DNA from: DASZIT01 sp963709665
GTDB lineage: Bacteria; Actinomycetota; Acidimicrobiia; Acidimicrobiales; RAAP-2
Reading direction: 5' to 3'
Length of the DNA: 64,000 nt
Assembly (NCBI GenBank): GCA_963709665.1
Contig: CAVPWU010000004.1
Location: 152,025 to 216,024, forward strand
Positions 43,717 to 51,367 of this stretch are shown here, piece after piece. Within the stretch, counting starts at the first letter, position 1. Every line of letters begins with the position of its first letter. The notes under the pieces were generated by a model. It did not search any database. It was not told where the DNA came from and saw nothing but the letters and a program-made list of their open reading frames with translations. A program made the translations under genes and the position numbers.

Positions 43717-44762
43717 CCCAGCGCCTGGTGCTGGCCAGCCTGGCCGTCGACTACCACATGGGCCAGCAGGTCTTCGAGGACGAGCTGGCCCGCCGGGCTC
43801 CCGAGGAGCTGGGGAGCGGGTGGGACGTGCGCCGGGTCACCACCCGCACCCTCCGGTCCACCACGCCGGGCACCGACCGGGTGCCCGCCTGGGTGCTGCA
43901 CGGCGCCCCCCCCTGGGTCCGGCGGAGCGCGGGCCGGGTGCTGTACCGGGGGGCGGACGTCGTCCACCGCCTCGACCTCCGGCTGCCGCCGGCGGCAGGG
44001 GAGGTCCTCACCGTCCTCGACGTGTCGGCGTGGCGGTTCCCCGACGAGGCACCGCTGCCCTCCGACACCGCCGAGGCCGCCCGTCGGGCCCGGTTCGTCA
44101 TCTGCCCGTCGGAGTTCTCCGCCTCCGAGGTGGCCGCTCAACTCGGCCTCGCCGACGTGGTGGCCATCCCCCTCGGGGTCGCCCCTGCCTTCTTCGAGCG
44201 ACGGCCGGCCACCGAGGAGCGCCTGGCCGAGCTGGGGATCCGGGCGCCGTTCGTCCTCCACGCCGGCGGCTGCAGCCTCCGGAAGAACCTGGCCGGGCTG
44301 GCCGACGCCTGGACCCGGGTGCGGGCCAGCCGCCCGGAGGCCTCCCTGGTCCTGGTCGGTCCGGCCGACGGGCGGCGCGACCGCCTCTTCGCCGGCCTCC
44401 CCGGCACGGTCCGGACCGGCCGGCTCGAGGACGCCGACGTCCGGGGGCTGATGGCGGCCGCCGCCGTGGTGGTGGTCCCGTCCCTCTACGAGGGCTTCGG
44501 CCTCCCCGCCCTGGAGGGGATGGCGTCGGGGGTCCCGGTGGTGGCCGCCGACCGGAGCGCGCTTCCCGAGGTGTGCGGAGACGCCGCCCTGCTGGTGGAG
44601 CCGACGGGGGACGCCCTGGCCGAGGGGATCCTGGCCGTGCTGGAGGGTGACCCGGGGTCCGAAGGCCGGGTGGCCCGGGGCATCGACCGGGCCGGGGAGT
44701 TCACCTGGGGGGCCACCGTCCGCGCCCATGCCGAGCTGTGGCGCCGGGCGGGCGGAGGCTGA
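43713..44762 (+). CDS. Glycosyltransferase family 4 protein
   Basis: A 349-residue GT-B enzyme with an ATGA overlap to the phosphatase gene. The acceptor half includes LTVLDVSAWRFPDEAPLPSD and FVICPSEFSASEVAAQLG. The donor half has FVLHAGGCSLRKNLAGLADA, VLVGPADGRRDRLF and VVPSLYEGFGLPALEGMASG, whose E-x7-E pattern binds the sugar nucleotide. It is typical of mannosyl- or rhamnosyltransferases of the WbaZ kind. It ends the coupled run that begins at 36908; the next gene is about 260 bases away. Confidence 0.9.
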   Translation: MTQRLVLASLAVDYHMGQQVFEDELARRAPEELGSGWDVRRVTTRTLRSTTPGTDRVPAWVLHGAPPWVRRSAGRVLYRGADVVHRLDLRLPPAAGEVLTVLDVSAWRFPDEAPLPSDTAEAARRARFVICPSEFSASEVAAQLGLADVVAIPLGVAPAFFERRPATEERLAELGIRAPFVLHAGGCSLRKNLAGLADAWTRVRASRPEASLVLVGPADGRRDRLFAGLPGTVRTGRLEDADVRGLMAAAAVVVVPSLYEGFGLPALEGMASGVPVVAADRSALPEVCGDAALLVEPTGDALAEGILAVLEGDPGSEGRVARGIDRAGEFTWGATVRAHAELWRRAGGG

Positions 44763-44820
44763 GCTTCCGGACCGGGTGATGACACTGGTGGGCCCGGGGC
44801 TCCACGGGGCCGGTGGAGTC

Positions 44821-44862
44821 GGGTCGGTCGGTCGGTCGGGTCGGTCGGGTCGGTCGGGTCGG
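44821..44862 (+). repeat. Short GGTC/GGGTC tandem repeat in an intergenic region
   Basis: A run of about nine GGTC(G) units (GGTCGGTCGGTCGGTCGGGT and onward) between two glycosyltransferase genes. Simple repeats of this kind can slip, or may simply be low-complexity spacer. The 44763-45023 interval holds no gene that I can support. Confidence 0.8.
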
Positions 44863-45023
44863 ACAGCCGGGCATGTCGGTGGCGCCCGCCTCTCAGCGAA
44901 TTGCTCCCGAGAGCGGCACCATCTCGCTGGAGGGCGGCCAGATCCGAGCCGCCCTCCGGTCCCTCCACCGACGGCAGGGCCACCCCGGGGAGCCCGGAGG
45001 CCACCCTGGTACGCTCCCGCAGC

Positions 45024-46229
45024 ATGCACCAGGCGGAGCCACCCGACCCGGCGGGGTCCGGGTCACGGCGCTTCTGCTTCGTGCTCCCCGCCGCCGAGCG
45101 GTACGGCCCCGGCGCCGGAGGCGCCATCGCCACCGTCACCCGCCAGGTGGTCGCCGCCCTGGTGCGGGCCGGCCAGCACGTCTCGGTGGTGACGCCCGAC
45201 GACGGCGGCCCGGTCTACGAGGAGGGGGAGGTCCACCGCCTCCGGTACGGCGAGGCGCACCGCCCGCCGACGGTGGTGCACAAGGCCCACCTGGTGGAGG
45301 CCCGGCTCCGGCGGTGGGCGTGGCCCGACTACGGCCCCTACCTCCGCCAGGTCCGCTCGTGCGTCGGGGGACTCCGTCCCCGCCCGGACGTGCTGGTGGT
45401 GGCCAACGACCCGATCCTGGCCACCGAGCTGCGGCGCCGGTGGCCCGACACCGAGGTGGTGCTGTGGCTGCACAACCTGCTCCGGGGGCCGGAGGCCCGG
45501 GGCCTGGGTCCACCGCCCGCCCACCTCCACCTGGCGGTGGTGAGCGACGCGGTGCGCCAGTGGACGGCCACCACCTACGGGATCGACCCCGAGTCCATCG
45601 GCGTCATCCACAACGGGGTGGACGGGAGCGAGTTCCATCCGGCGGAGGACTACCTCGAGCCCCGGCCCGTCCTGCGGGTCATCTGTCACGGGCGCATCGA
45701 CCCCAACAAGGGCCACGATGCCGCCGCCCGGGCGGTGGCCACCCTCCGGCACCGGGGGGCGCCGATCACCTTCACCCTGGTGGGAGGGGTCCGCACCTTC
45801 GGGCTCCCGCAGGACGAGGTGGCGGCGTTCGTGGACCGTCTCGACCGGGCGGTGGCGGACGCCGAGGGCACCGCGGTCGGGAGGGTGCCGGCCACCGAGG
45901 TGGCCGAGCTGCTCCGCCGGCACGACGTGTGCTGCGTGCTGTCCCGGAACTTCGACCCGATGCCGCTCACCGTCCTCGAAGGCATGGCCTCCGGCTGCGC
46001 CATGATCACCACCGATCTGGGCGGGCTGCCCGAGGCCATCGGGGACGCCGGGATCCTGGTCCCGGCGGACGACCCCGACCGGTTGGTGGCCGCCCTGACC
46101 TCGCTGCTCGACGACCCGTCGGCCCTGGCCGACTGGCGGCGCCGGGCCCGGGCCCGGTCCGAGCAGTTCACCTGGGACGCCGCCGCCGCCCGGCTGCTGG
46201 CGCTGGTCGGACCGGCGGGGCCGGCGTGA
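45024..46229 (+). CDS. Glycosyltransferase family 4 protein
   Basis: A 401-residue GT-B enzyme read from the ATG at 45024. The N-terminal half shows FCFVLPAAERYGPGAGGAIA, a Gly-rich acceptor loop, and VVLWLHNLLRG. The donor half has VICHGRIDPNKGHDAAARAV and CCVLSRNFDPMPLTVLEGMA with the glycan-donor Glu pattern, then GLPEAIGDAGILVPADDPDR. It is separated from the upstream operon by a repeat-bearing spacer but overlaps the next glycosyltransferase (GTGA), so it starts a second transcription unit or continues the first. The sugar is unknown. Confidence 0.88.
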   Translation: MHQAEPPDPAGSGSRRFCFVLPAAERYGPGAGGAIATVTRQVVAALVRAGQHVSVVTPDDGGPVYEEGEVHRLRYGEAHRPPTVVHKAHLVEARLRRWAWPDYGPYLRQVRSCVGGLRPRPDVLVVANDPILATELRRRWPDTEVVLWLHNLLRGPEARGLGPPPAHLHLAVVSDAVRQWTATTYGIDPESIGVIHNGVDGSEFHPAEDYLEPRPVLRVICHGRIDPNKGHDAAARAVATLRHRGAPITFTLVGGVRTFGLPQDEVAAFVDRLDRAVADAEGTAVGRVPATEVAELLRRHDVCCVLSRNFDPMPLTVLEGMASGCAMITTDLGGLPEAIGDAGILVPADDPDRLVAALTSLLDDPSALADWRRRARARSEQFTWDAAAARLLALVGPAGPA

Positions 46230-46588
46230 CCCCGCCCCGGTCGGTGGTGCTGATCAACAACAGCCGCGACACCTTCACCCCGACGGCCAGCGGCGCCATC
46301 GCCACCTGTCTGTGGGAGCTGTGCCGGGCGGCCGCCACCGAGGGGGTGACCCCGACGGTGGTGACGGTGCCGGGGGAGGGGGACACCTACCCGTGGGGGC
46401 GGCTCCGGGCGGTGGCCCCCTACGTCGAGCCCGTCAACCCCTACCACCGGAAGCTGCTCGGGGCCGAACGGCGGCTCCGCGGGTGGGCGCGGGTCGGCCA
46501 GCACGCCTACGCCCGGCAGGTGGCGGCGGCGGTGGCCGAGCTGCGGCCGGCCACCGTGGTGTGCAACAACGACCCGGAGGTACGGCCA
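46226..46588 (+). CDS. Glycosyltransferase N-terminal fragment, cut by the contig junction
   Basis: The GTG overlaps the previous stop (GTGA). About 120 residues are readable: SVVLINNSRDTFTPTASGAI, ATCLWELCRAA, PYVEPVNPYHRKLLGAERRL and VVCNNDPEV. This matches the start of a GT4 enzyme whose strand-ending NNDPEV is followed by helix in relatives. After about position 46588 the base composition, codon use and similarity change to alphaproteobacterial, so the rest of the gene is missing from this contig. The frame happens to stay open to 46924, which makes a false fusion protein in automatic annotation. Confidence 0.75.
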
Positions 46589-46600
46589 TGGAACGCATTG
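46575..46600. other. Junction between actinobacterial and alphaproteobacterial DNA
   Basis: To the left, third codon positions are nearly all G or C and genes are joined by GTGA overlaps. To the right, AT-containing codons appear at once, and Bradyrhizobium-type families follow. The change falls within about 15 bases around CCATGG at 46587-46592. There is no insertion sequence, integrase attachment site or repeat visible at the point itself. Confidence 0.85.
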
Positions 46601-46924
46601 GTCGCGAATTGCGTCACGTTTGGACGAGATGTCGCGGAATATTTGGGCGTGAAGATGCCGCTCAGTTTCAGGCTATCGCCGAGCGTGGTGCTTTATCCAA
46701 AAAACGTCGTAGAAGCAATTCGCGACGCGAACGGAATCTACAAAGACCAGGGACCGTTGAAGGATGCGCCGGGGTCACTTCCGCCTGAGGTGGCTGCGCA
46801 GCTCGCCGAGCGTCCTCCAACGGCGGCCGCTACGCCGCGCCACGTCGCCTCAAAAAAGTGGGCCAAACGGCAGGCCGGGCCTCAGAGCGACCAGAGAACT
46901 GCGGCCAGTGCTGCTACGCCTTGA
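46589..46924 (+). pseudogene. C-terminal fragment of an alphaproteobacterial conserved protein
   Basis: Read in the frame that ends at TGA 46922-46924. The segment NALVANCVTFGRDVAEYLGV, then SPSVVLYPKNVVEAIRDANG and DQGPLKDAPGSLPPEVAAQL, has normal globular-protein composition and differs from the glycosyltransferase before it. A Cys in ANCVTF followed by a helix recalls small papain-like DUF4105-type domains, but that is weak. It is followed by a Lys/Ala/Pro-rich tail. It is a fragment because its N-terminus would lie on the missing left side of the junction. Confidence 0.55.
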
Positions 46925-46953
46925 AGTGGCGGTGAAAAAAAGCGCAGCGGCGC

Positions 46954-46991
46954 AAAAAGGCCCCAGCGGTCCGGAGCAAACCGCCGGGGCT
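46954..46991 (-). terminator. GC-rich hairpin with T run on the minus strand
   Basis: GGCCCCAGCGGT pairs with ACCGCCGGGGCT (10 of 12) around a 9-base loop, and on the minus strand it is followed by TTTTT. No minus-strand gene ends here, so it may serve a gene lost at the junction or act in the other direction without a T run. The gene-free interval 46925-47307 otherwise holds the integrase promoter region. Confidence 0.35.
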
Positions 46992-47253
46992 CACAGGTCT
47001 TGGGGCCATAACCCTGCAATTTTCGATGCTGTCGGTGACGGCCGGATGACGGGTTACGGAACGCGCTCCATTCGCGCTCGGGCTCTAGGTCGATCCACTA
47101 GAAAGTATTTCAGCACCGCGTTGCCTTGCCGCCCCTGAAGCGGCGCGCCGCATTTTCGGCACGTAATCTGACGGTCCATCGTCTCCTCGTCCGCTTCGGC
47201 CCGGACGAGTTTAAGGCAGGTTTCCGAACGCACCGCGTAAACTCTGCGCTTTT

Positions 47254-47288
47254 AACTGATCGCTTTCTATTTTATAGTGCGATCAGTT
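47254..47288. promoter_or_regulatory. Perfect 10-bp inverted repeat upstream of the tyrosine recombinase
   Basis: AACTGATCGC and GCGATCAGTT flank 15 AT-rich bases that include TATTTTATAG, a good minus-10 candidate. The repeat ends 19 bases before the ATG. It could be an operator for autoregulation or a binding/crossover site of the recombinase. Confidence 0.6.
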
Positions 47289-47307
47289 CCGCATTGGAGG
47301 GCTTGTA

Positions 47308-47943
47308 ATGGCGGCACAAATCGTTCCGCTTACCAGGGCCAAATCGAAGCGTAATGCGACCAGTTCGCTAAAAGGGCGCAAAGGGAACGAAACCTATCGG
47401 GTCCGCGAGCACCTGACGGAAGCCGAGATGGACAAGTTGCTAGGAGCTCTAAAGCGCAACCGCCATGGCCACCGCGATTGGCTAATCGGCCTCTTGATCT
47501 ATCGCCACGGCTTGCGGGTCTCGGAAGCCTGCGATCTTCGCTGGGACGATATCGACCTGACTAAGCGAACTATCATTGTGCGGCGGCTGAAGGGAAGCAC
47601 CGACAGCAGACATTACCTGGAACGGGACGAGCACAAGGCGCTGGGCGAGCTATGGCGAGCCAACGCCAAGAACGCCCGCAAGTCTGACTACGTCTTCGTC
47701 AACGAGCGTGGCCAACCGTTTGGCCGCATGGGCATTGCACGCATGATTGAACGCGCCGGCGAAGCCGCCAAGCTGCCGTTCCCCGTCCACGTTCACATGC
47801 TCAGGCACTCGACGGGGTACGCACTGGCGGCCCGCGGAATGGATACCAGAAGGCTCCAGCACTATCTCGGCCATGCCAGCATCACGAATACGGTGCGCTA
47901 TACGGCGATGTCGCCGGAGCCTTTCAAGGATATCTGGCGCTAG
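47308..47943 (+). CDS. Solo tyrosine recombinase (phage integrase family, minimal catalytic form)
   Basis: A 211-residue protein with a strong ribosome site (GGAGGG) before the ATG. All active-site residues are present: Arg70 in YRHGLRVSEACDLRW, Lys95 in RRLKGSTDS, His163 and Arg166 in VHMLRHSTGYALA, His189 in YLGHASITNT and Tyr198 in VRYTAMSP. The usual N-terminal core-binding domain is missing, as in FimB/FimE-type recombinases that flip invertible elements and in some small integrases. An inverted repeat lies directly upstream. Rhizobiales carry many such solo recombinases. Partner sites were not found elsewhere in the window. Confidence 0.92.
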   Translation: MAAQIVPLTRAKSKRNATSSLKGRKGNETYRVREHLTEAEMDKLLGALKRNRHGHRDWLIGLLIYRHGLRVSEACDLRWDDIDLTKRTIIVRRLKGSTDSRHYLERDEHKALGELWRANAKNARKSDYVFVNERGQPFGRMGIARMIERAGEAAKLPFPVHVHMLRHSTGYALAARGMDTRRLQHYLGHASITNTVRYTAMSPEPFKDIWR

Positions 47944-48217
47944 GCGGCCAGGCCCGTCATCAAAAGTCATTGGCTGCCGAAAGTCGGGTCGGGACGCCCC
48001 CGGCCGCTGCGATAATAGGGGCCAACCCTCCGTAAGAGTACGGTGAGCCTGCCGGAGCGTGGATATATGCAGGGCGGTAGCAGCGACAGGCGCTGCGCAA
48101 GAGTTATGGCAAACAAGGGGACTACTTCGAGCGTGAATTTGGAACGAATTAAGCTGAGCCGAGTCTCCGATGTGGATGCGTCATCACTGTTTGGCGTCAA
48201 CTCAGCAAGGAGATAAT

Positions 48218-48808
48218 ATGGAAGTGCGTTCGGTATTAGGTAGCGTTTTCGCGGCATCGCTTCTCTTTGCTTCGCCGGCCAAAGCTTCAACGGTGACCGA
48301 CGACTTCTCTGGCACGTTGGGCGGCAATCCTGTGTCGGGGAGTATTTCTCTTGATGTTGTTGGGGGCCAGGCTGTTGATGGCACCGGAACCTTCACCGGT
48401 TTTGGGTTTGCGAATGTCCCGCTCGTCCTGATTACGCCCTCTACTCCGGGCGATGAAGGAGCACCATCGAGCGTGGGCTTTCGCGCAAATGACGGAACCG
48501 ACTACTTCGGCGCCAACACGAATGTTCCTATAGATGCCACCGGTCTTCTCTTCGATGTCGACACGGCAACGGCCGCATTCGGCCAGTTCCCATTATTTAA
48601 CCTCGCAAGCGGAACAAACGACAGCGCATTCACGGGCAACGTCGGCGGTACCGAATTTTATAACCAAGTCGGCACTGTAGATCTGACTGCCACGCCGCTG
48701 CCGGCGGCATTGCCGATGTTTGTGGGTGGGCTAGGTTTGGTCGGCCTTCTTTCGGCACGACGCCGCAAGAGCAAGAAGCAACCATCTCTGTTGCTTGTCT
48801 CGCGCTAA
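48218..48808 (+). CDS. Secreted VPLPA/PEP-CTERM-like sorting-domain protein
   Basis: A 196-residue protein with a near-perfect ribosome site (AAGGAGATA). It has a signal peptide (VRSVLGSVFAASLLFASPAKA), a mature beta-rich domain of ~140 residues lacking cysteine, and the C-terminal signal TPLPAALPMFVGGLGLVGLL followed by SARRRKSKK: a motif, a hydrophobic helix and a basic tail. This is the VPLPA/PEP-CTERM class, processed by exosortase-type transpeptidases in exopolysaccharide-producing Gram-negative bacteria. The mature part (TVTDDFSGTLGGNPVSGSIS) matches no family that I can name. No exosortase is in the window. Confidence 0.85.
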   Translation: MEVRSVLGSVFAASLLFASPAKASTVTDDFSGTLGGNPVSGSISLDVVGGQAVDGTGTFTGFGFANVPLVLITPSTPGDEGAPSSVGFRANDGTDYFGANTNVPIDATGLLFDVDTATAAFGQFPLFNLASGTNDSAFTGNVGGTEFYNQVGTVDLTATPLPAALPMFVGGLGLVGLLSARRRKSKKQPSLLLVSR

Positions 48809-49004
48809 CCCGGAGGGCGATAGCCAACAAATTACGCGGGGTCCATCAACGTGGCTGACTTGTTCTCATTGACTAGCGCGGTGCTGTCCTGATTCCGAGC
48901 CCTTTGTCCTAATTTCAATTTCGACTGTCTAGTTCGGCAACCGGTCAGTTTTGAACAGACAGCCACTGCCGAAACGCAGAATATGCACAGGAGAGGTGCC
49001 GCGT

Positions 49005-49172
49005 ATGGCTCTGCAAACACCGTTAGACTTAGAAGATCTAATAAGATCGCCATCCTCACGTTTTCAGCGCGTTTGGCCGCCGGCAATCCTAATCCTGTTA
49101 TTGACCGTTACCGCGGCTTGGATAGCCCTTCTGGGATACGGGCTAGTCGAGTTAGTTGAAATGGCGCTTTAG
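49005..49172 (+). CDS. Small single-span membrane protein
   Basis: A 55-residue protein read from the ATG at 49005 behind GGAGAGG. It has a hydrophilic start (ALQTPLDLEDLIRSPSSRFQ) and one membrane helix (WPPAILILLLTVTAAWIALL) ending in GYGLVELVEMAL. An upstream in-frame ATG at 48951 is less likely. A strong terminator follows about 100 bases later. No function can be assigned. Confidence 0.6.
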   Translation: MALQTPLDLEDLIRSPSSRFQRVWPPAILILLLTVTAAWIALLGYGLVELVEMAL

Positions 49173-49276
49173 AGGAGCGCCTCAGTGAAGAGTGGAACGA
49201 ATGCCGATAAACGGACGTTCACTCACGGATGGACGCCTAAGCCTTCGCCCCACGATAGCCCGCCGTGTCCGTCTCG

Positions 49277-49308
49277 AAGCCCCGCGAGAAGCGGGGCTTT
49301 GTCTTTTT
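49277..49308 (+). terminator. Rho-independent terminator
   Basis: AAGCCCCGC-GAGAA-GCGGGGCTT is a perfect 9-bp stem with a 5-base loop, followed by TGTCTTTTT. It ends the unit containing the small membrane protein. Confidence 0.85.
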
Positions 49309-49452
49309 GACTCCCGGTTGCGTTTTTGGAGGTCCCTTTTGCTGTGGAGAATTCGAGCCGGATGATTTCTAGTGAGCGATTTTGATCAGATCGTCACCGG
49401 CTAGGTAGGCAAGCTGCCATCGGGATTGTGTCGGGCACGCGGAGAATGTGCC

Positions 49453-49633
49453 ATGTCGGCATCAGATCAGTTCTGGCAATATGCCAAAGAAAGAAGCCGT
49501 CCTAGCGGCCTGCCTCGCTGAAAGCGACGACGAGAAACTCGGCTTGCTTGACCTTTCGCGGACTTGGACACAAGCGGCATTGATAGAGCGGCGGAAACAG
49601 GTCGATGCTGGCAGCATGGCGCTCGCTGCGTAA
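49453..49633 (+). pseudogene. Small rhizobial conserved protein broken by a 4-base duplication
   Basis: The frame from ATG 49453 reads SASDQFWQYAKE and then goes out of frame; the shifted frame continues as EAVLAACLAESDDEKLGLLD and LSRTWTQAALIERR. Together these match a well-spread ~55-residue Bradyrhizobium protein of the pattern QFWQYAKEA...LARTWTQAAL. The break is at AAAGAAAGAAG, where one AAGA appears duplicated: removing four bases restores one frame. The role of the intact family is not known. Confidence 0.7.
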
Positions 49634-50095
49634 GCCCGCCTCATTGCGTTTGTTCCCACGCGGGTTGACGACAAACCCGCGTTGGCCTCGCAAGAAATCG
49701 ACAAGAACCTCGCTCTTTGGACCCCCTGATGAGGCGCCAACGATTAGGAAACGACCCGATGGTGCAAGTCGACAACAGAGCAAAAGATAGAACTGACGCA
49801 ACGTTTACAGCTACGTTGCCGAGCGACTACCATCAGGTCATGCGACCGTTGGCTCGGGTTAGGGCCTGCCGCGGTGTTCTCAGCACCTTGGCGGCCCGAC
49901 TATTTTGTGAAACGCATTGTCACATCGATGATGGCCACGATCCGATAATTCTCAACGCGGCGCCGCCCAGGCGGCCCGAGCAGGTCGACCCGCGCGGCCG
50001 CGATTCTCCGGACCGCGCTCCTATTTTAGTTCGGCCATGTTTGCAGATGCTATCTATTAGTCCTGATAAGACAAAAAACCCACAGGGAGGTCGTA
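49634..50095. other. Gene-free interval
   Basis: About 460 bases with no coding pattern that I trust. One plus-strand open frame through it has no ribosome site and a composition unlike its neighbours. Confidence 0.6.
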
Positions 50096-50203
50096 ATGCT
50101 TGGAATGCTTGCTGGTATCATCGCGTTCTTGAGCATGAGCGGCGCGGTCGTGCTGATCGCTCCAATTCTTTATGATCCGGAGCGTAGCTTCCATCAGAAG
50201 TAG
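50096..50203 (+). CDS. Very small membrane protein (35 residues)
   Basis: ATG behind an excellent ribosome site (CAGGGAGG, seven bases upstream) starts LGMLAGIIAFLSMSGAVVLI, one membrane helix, ending in APILYDPERSFHQK and a TAG. Its size and helix are like the many uncharacterised small membrane proteins of rhizobia. Support comes from the ribosome site and clean helix; no homologue is recalled. Confidence 0.6.
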   Translation: MLGMLAGIIAFLSMSGAVVLIAPILYDPERSFHQK

Positions 50204-50214
50204 GTAGCCCGCTG

Positions 50215-50460
50215 TCACGTCGGATGGCGCGCGTGCCCGAGTGCCTTGAGCTTGCGACTGAGGTGATGCGCACCAACGCAGGCTTCCATGCCAATCAGGC
50301 AAGGTGGCATATTGGCGAACCGTGCTTCGAGCTGACCTCGCGACCACTTCTGATGCAAAAGAATTGCGCCGCGGCTATCTAGGCCGACGATGTGGAACGA
50401 GTTCTTCCCGACGTCGATTCCGACGACGGCAATAGCGGTCTGGAATGCTGTAGTGGGCAT
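50215..50460 (-). mobile_element. IS110-family transposase remnant (N-terminal end)
   Basis: An 81-residue fragment: AIAVVGIDVGKNSFHIVGLD is the first strand with the catalytic Asp of the DEDD (RuvC-like) transposase domain, followed by WSRGQLEARFANMPPCLIGM and EACVGAHHLSRKLKALGH. In full IS110 transposases about 260 more residues follow. Here the frame ends in unrelated residues (ARHPT), so the element is truncated and cannot transpose. The missing part is not found in the window. Confidence 0.85.
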
Positions 50461-50622
50461 GGCGTGCTCCTCGTCTGGGTGCCTTCGACCAGCTTACGCT
50501 TGCCGGGTGGAGCACGGCCGGACCATCCCATTATCGGACTTCACTGTGAGGGTCTTTCCACCACTGTCCTCGCGAACCGGATCGACAGAGACCAACCCGC
50601 CGCCCGCCGTTTGCGTGCTTAG

Positions 50623-50838
50623 ATGCCGGCACGCCGCCGCTTTCCGCCACCATGGACGGTCGACGAACGCGAGGGAGGCGAGTCATTTATCGTCCGAGAC
50701 GCGAACGGTCAGGCGCTTGCCTACCTCTATTTTGAGGACGAGCCGCAGCGGCAAATGTCGATGAAGCGCTTAACCCGCGACGAAGCACAGCGCATAGCTG
50801 CCAACATCGCGAAGCTGCCTGATCTTTTGCGAAAGTAG
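50623..50838 (+). CDS. Small conserved rhizobial protein
   Basis: A 71-residue soluble protein: PPPWTVDEREGGESFIVRDA, GQALAYLYFEDEP and RLTRDEAQRIAANIAKLPDL. The beta-hairpin plus helix pattern with the LAYLYFEDE and AQRIAANIAKLPDLL signatures recurs in many copies in Bradyrhizobium genomes. The function is unknown. The upstream 50461-50622 holds no gene. Confidence 0.75.
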   Translation: MPARRRFPPPWTVDEREGGESFIVRDANGQALAYLYFEDEPQRQMSMKRLTRDEAQRIAANIAKLPDLLRK

Positions 50839-51367
50839 CCGGCATGCTGCCGCGACCGCTGCGGGTTAGCGGTGGCAGCGAGCCATCCGGGCGCGTAATG
50901 GCGCGGAGACATAACCTTGATTTTAACCGACCGCGAATTAAGCTGCCAGCCGGTCCGGGGCCGCCGCAGTTGAGCCGCCCACTGAGGCTGCGTGGCACGA
51001 ATGCAAAAGGGGACAGCTTCATGAATGGAGAAATGAAACCATCCCCTTTGGAAACCCCGCGGGCATTGAACGATCCACGGAGCGTCAATTATAATATGTC
51101 CTTGCTCAGGCTCTCTGGATCGGCTCGCTCGGCACTAACGCTCGGCCACCCAGGCGGAGAACCTCATGGAGGCGGTGTTTTCGTGACCATCCGACAGCGG
51201 ACGCGCGTGCTGCAGCGGTGGCCGGAGGAATGACTTTTGCGCCAAGCGTTCCAGGCGGGAAAATCTACCACGCCGTCAGCCGGGCTAAAGAGAAAATTGG
51301 AAACCGGGACTTTCCCTAAAAAGAGAACGGTCGACGGATCCTGCGCGCCTGCGGACGCTGGGGTTGA
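50839..51367. other. Gene-free interval with a degenerate coding remnant
   Basis: About 530 bases without a convincing gene. Its end (51185-51232) carries one copy of a short sequence that recurs beyond the DUF3800 gene. Confidence 0.55.
51185..51232 (+). repeat. Left copy of an imperfect direct repeat around the DUF3800 gene
   Basis: Translates to TIRQRTRVLQRWPEE and a stop. The other copy at about 52547-52594 translates to TIRHRTSVLYQWPEE. The DNA agrees at about three of four positions and both share TGGCCGGAGGAAT. The repeats look like worn copies of one coding segment. Confidence 0.5.

Noticed and set aside
46587..46592. CCATGG at the junction as a cloning-site scar
   Set aside because: One six-base site is expected by chance; no vector sequence is next to it.
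44813..46924. 703-codon frame joining intergenic DNA, a shadow of a glycosyltransferase, a real glycosyltransferase start and alphaproteobacterial sequence
   Set aside because: It is a chance fusion across the junction and does not represent one protein.
46925..47307. Possible tRNA or attachment site next to the recombinase
   Set aside because: No cloverleaf or conserved T-loop could be found, and no direct repeat pair was seen.
49717..50175. 152-codon plus-strand frame
   Set aside because: No ribosome site, no recognisable pattern, and it overlaps the well-supported 35-residue gene in another frame.
50844..51233. 129-codon plus-strand frame
   Set aside because: Composition and lack of a ribosome site give no support; only the last 15 codons resemble a worn repeat.
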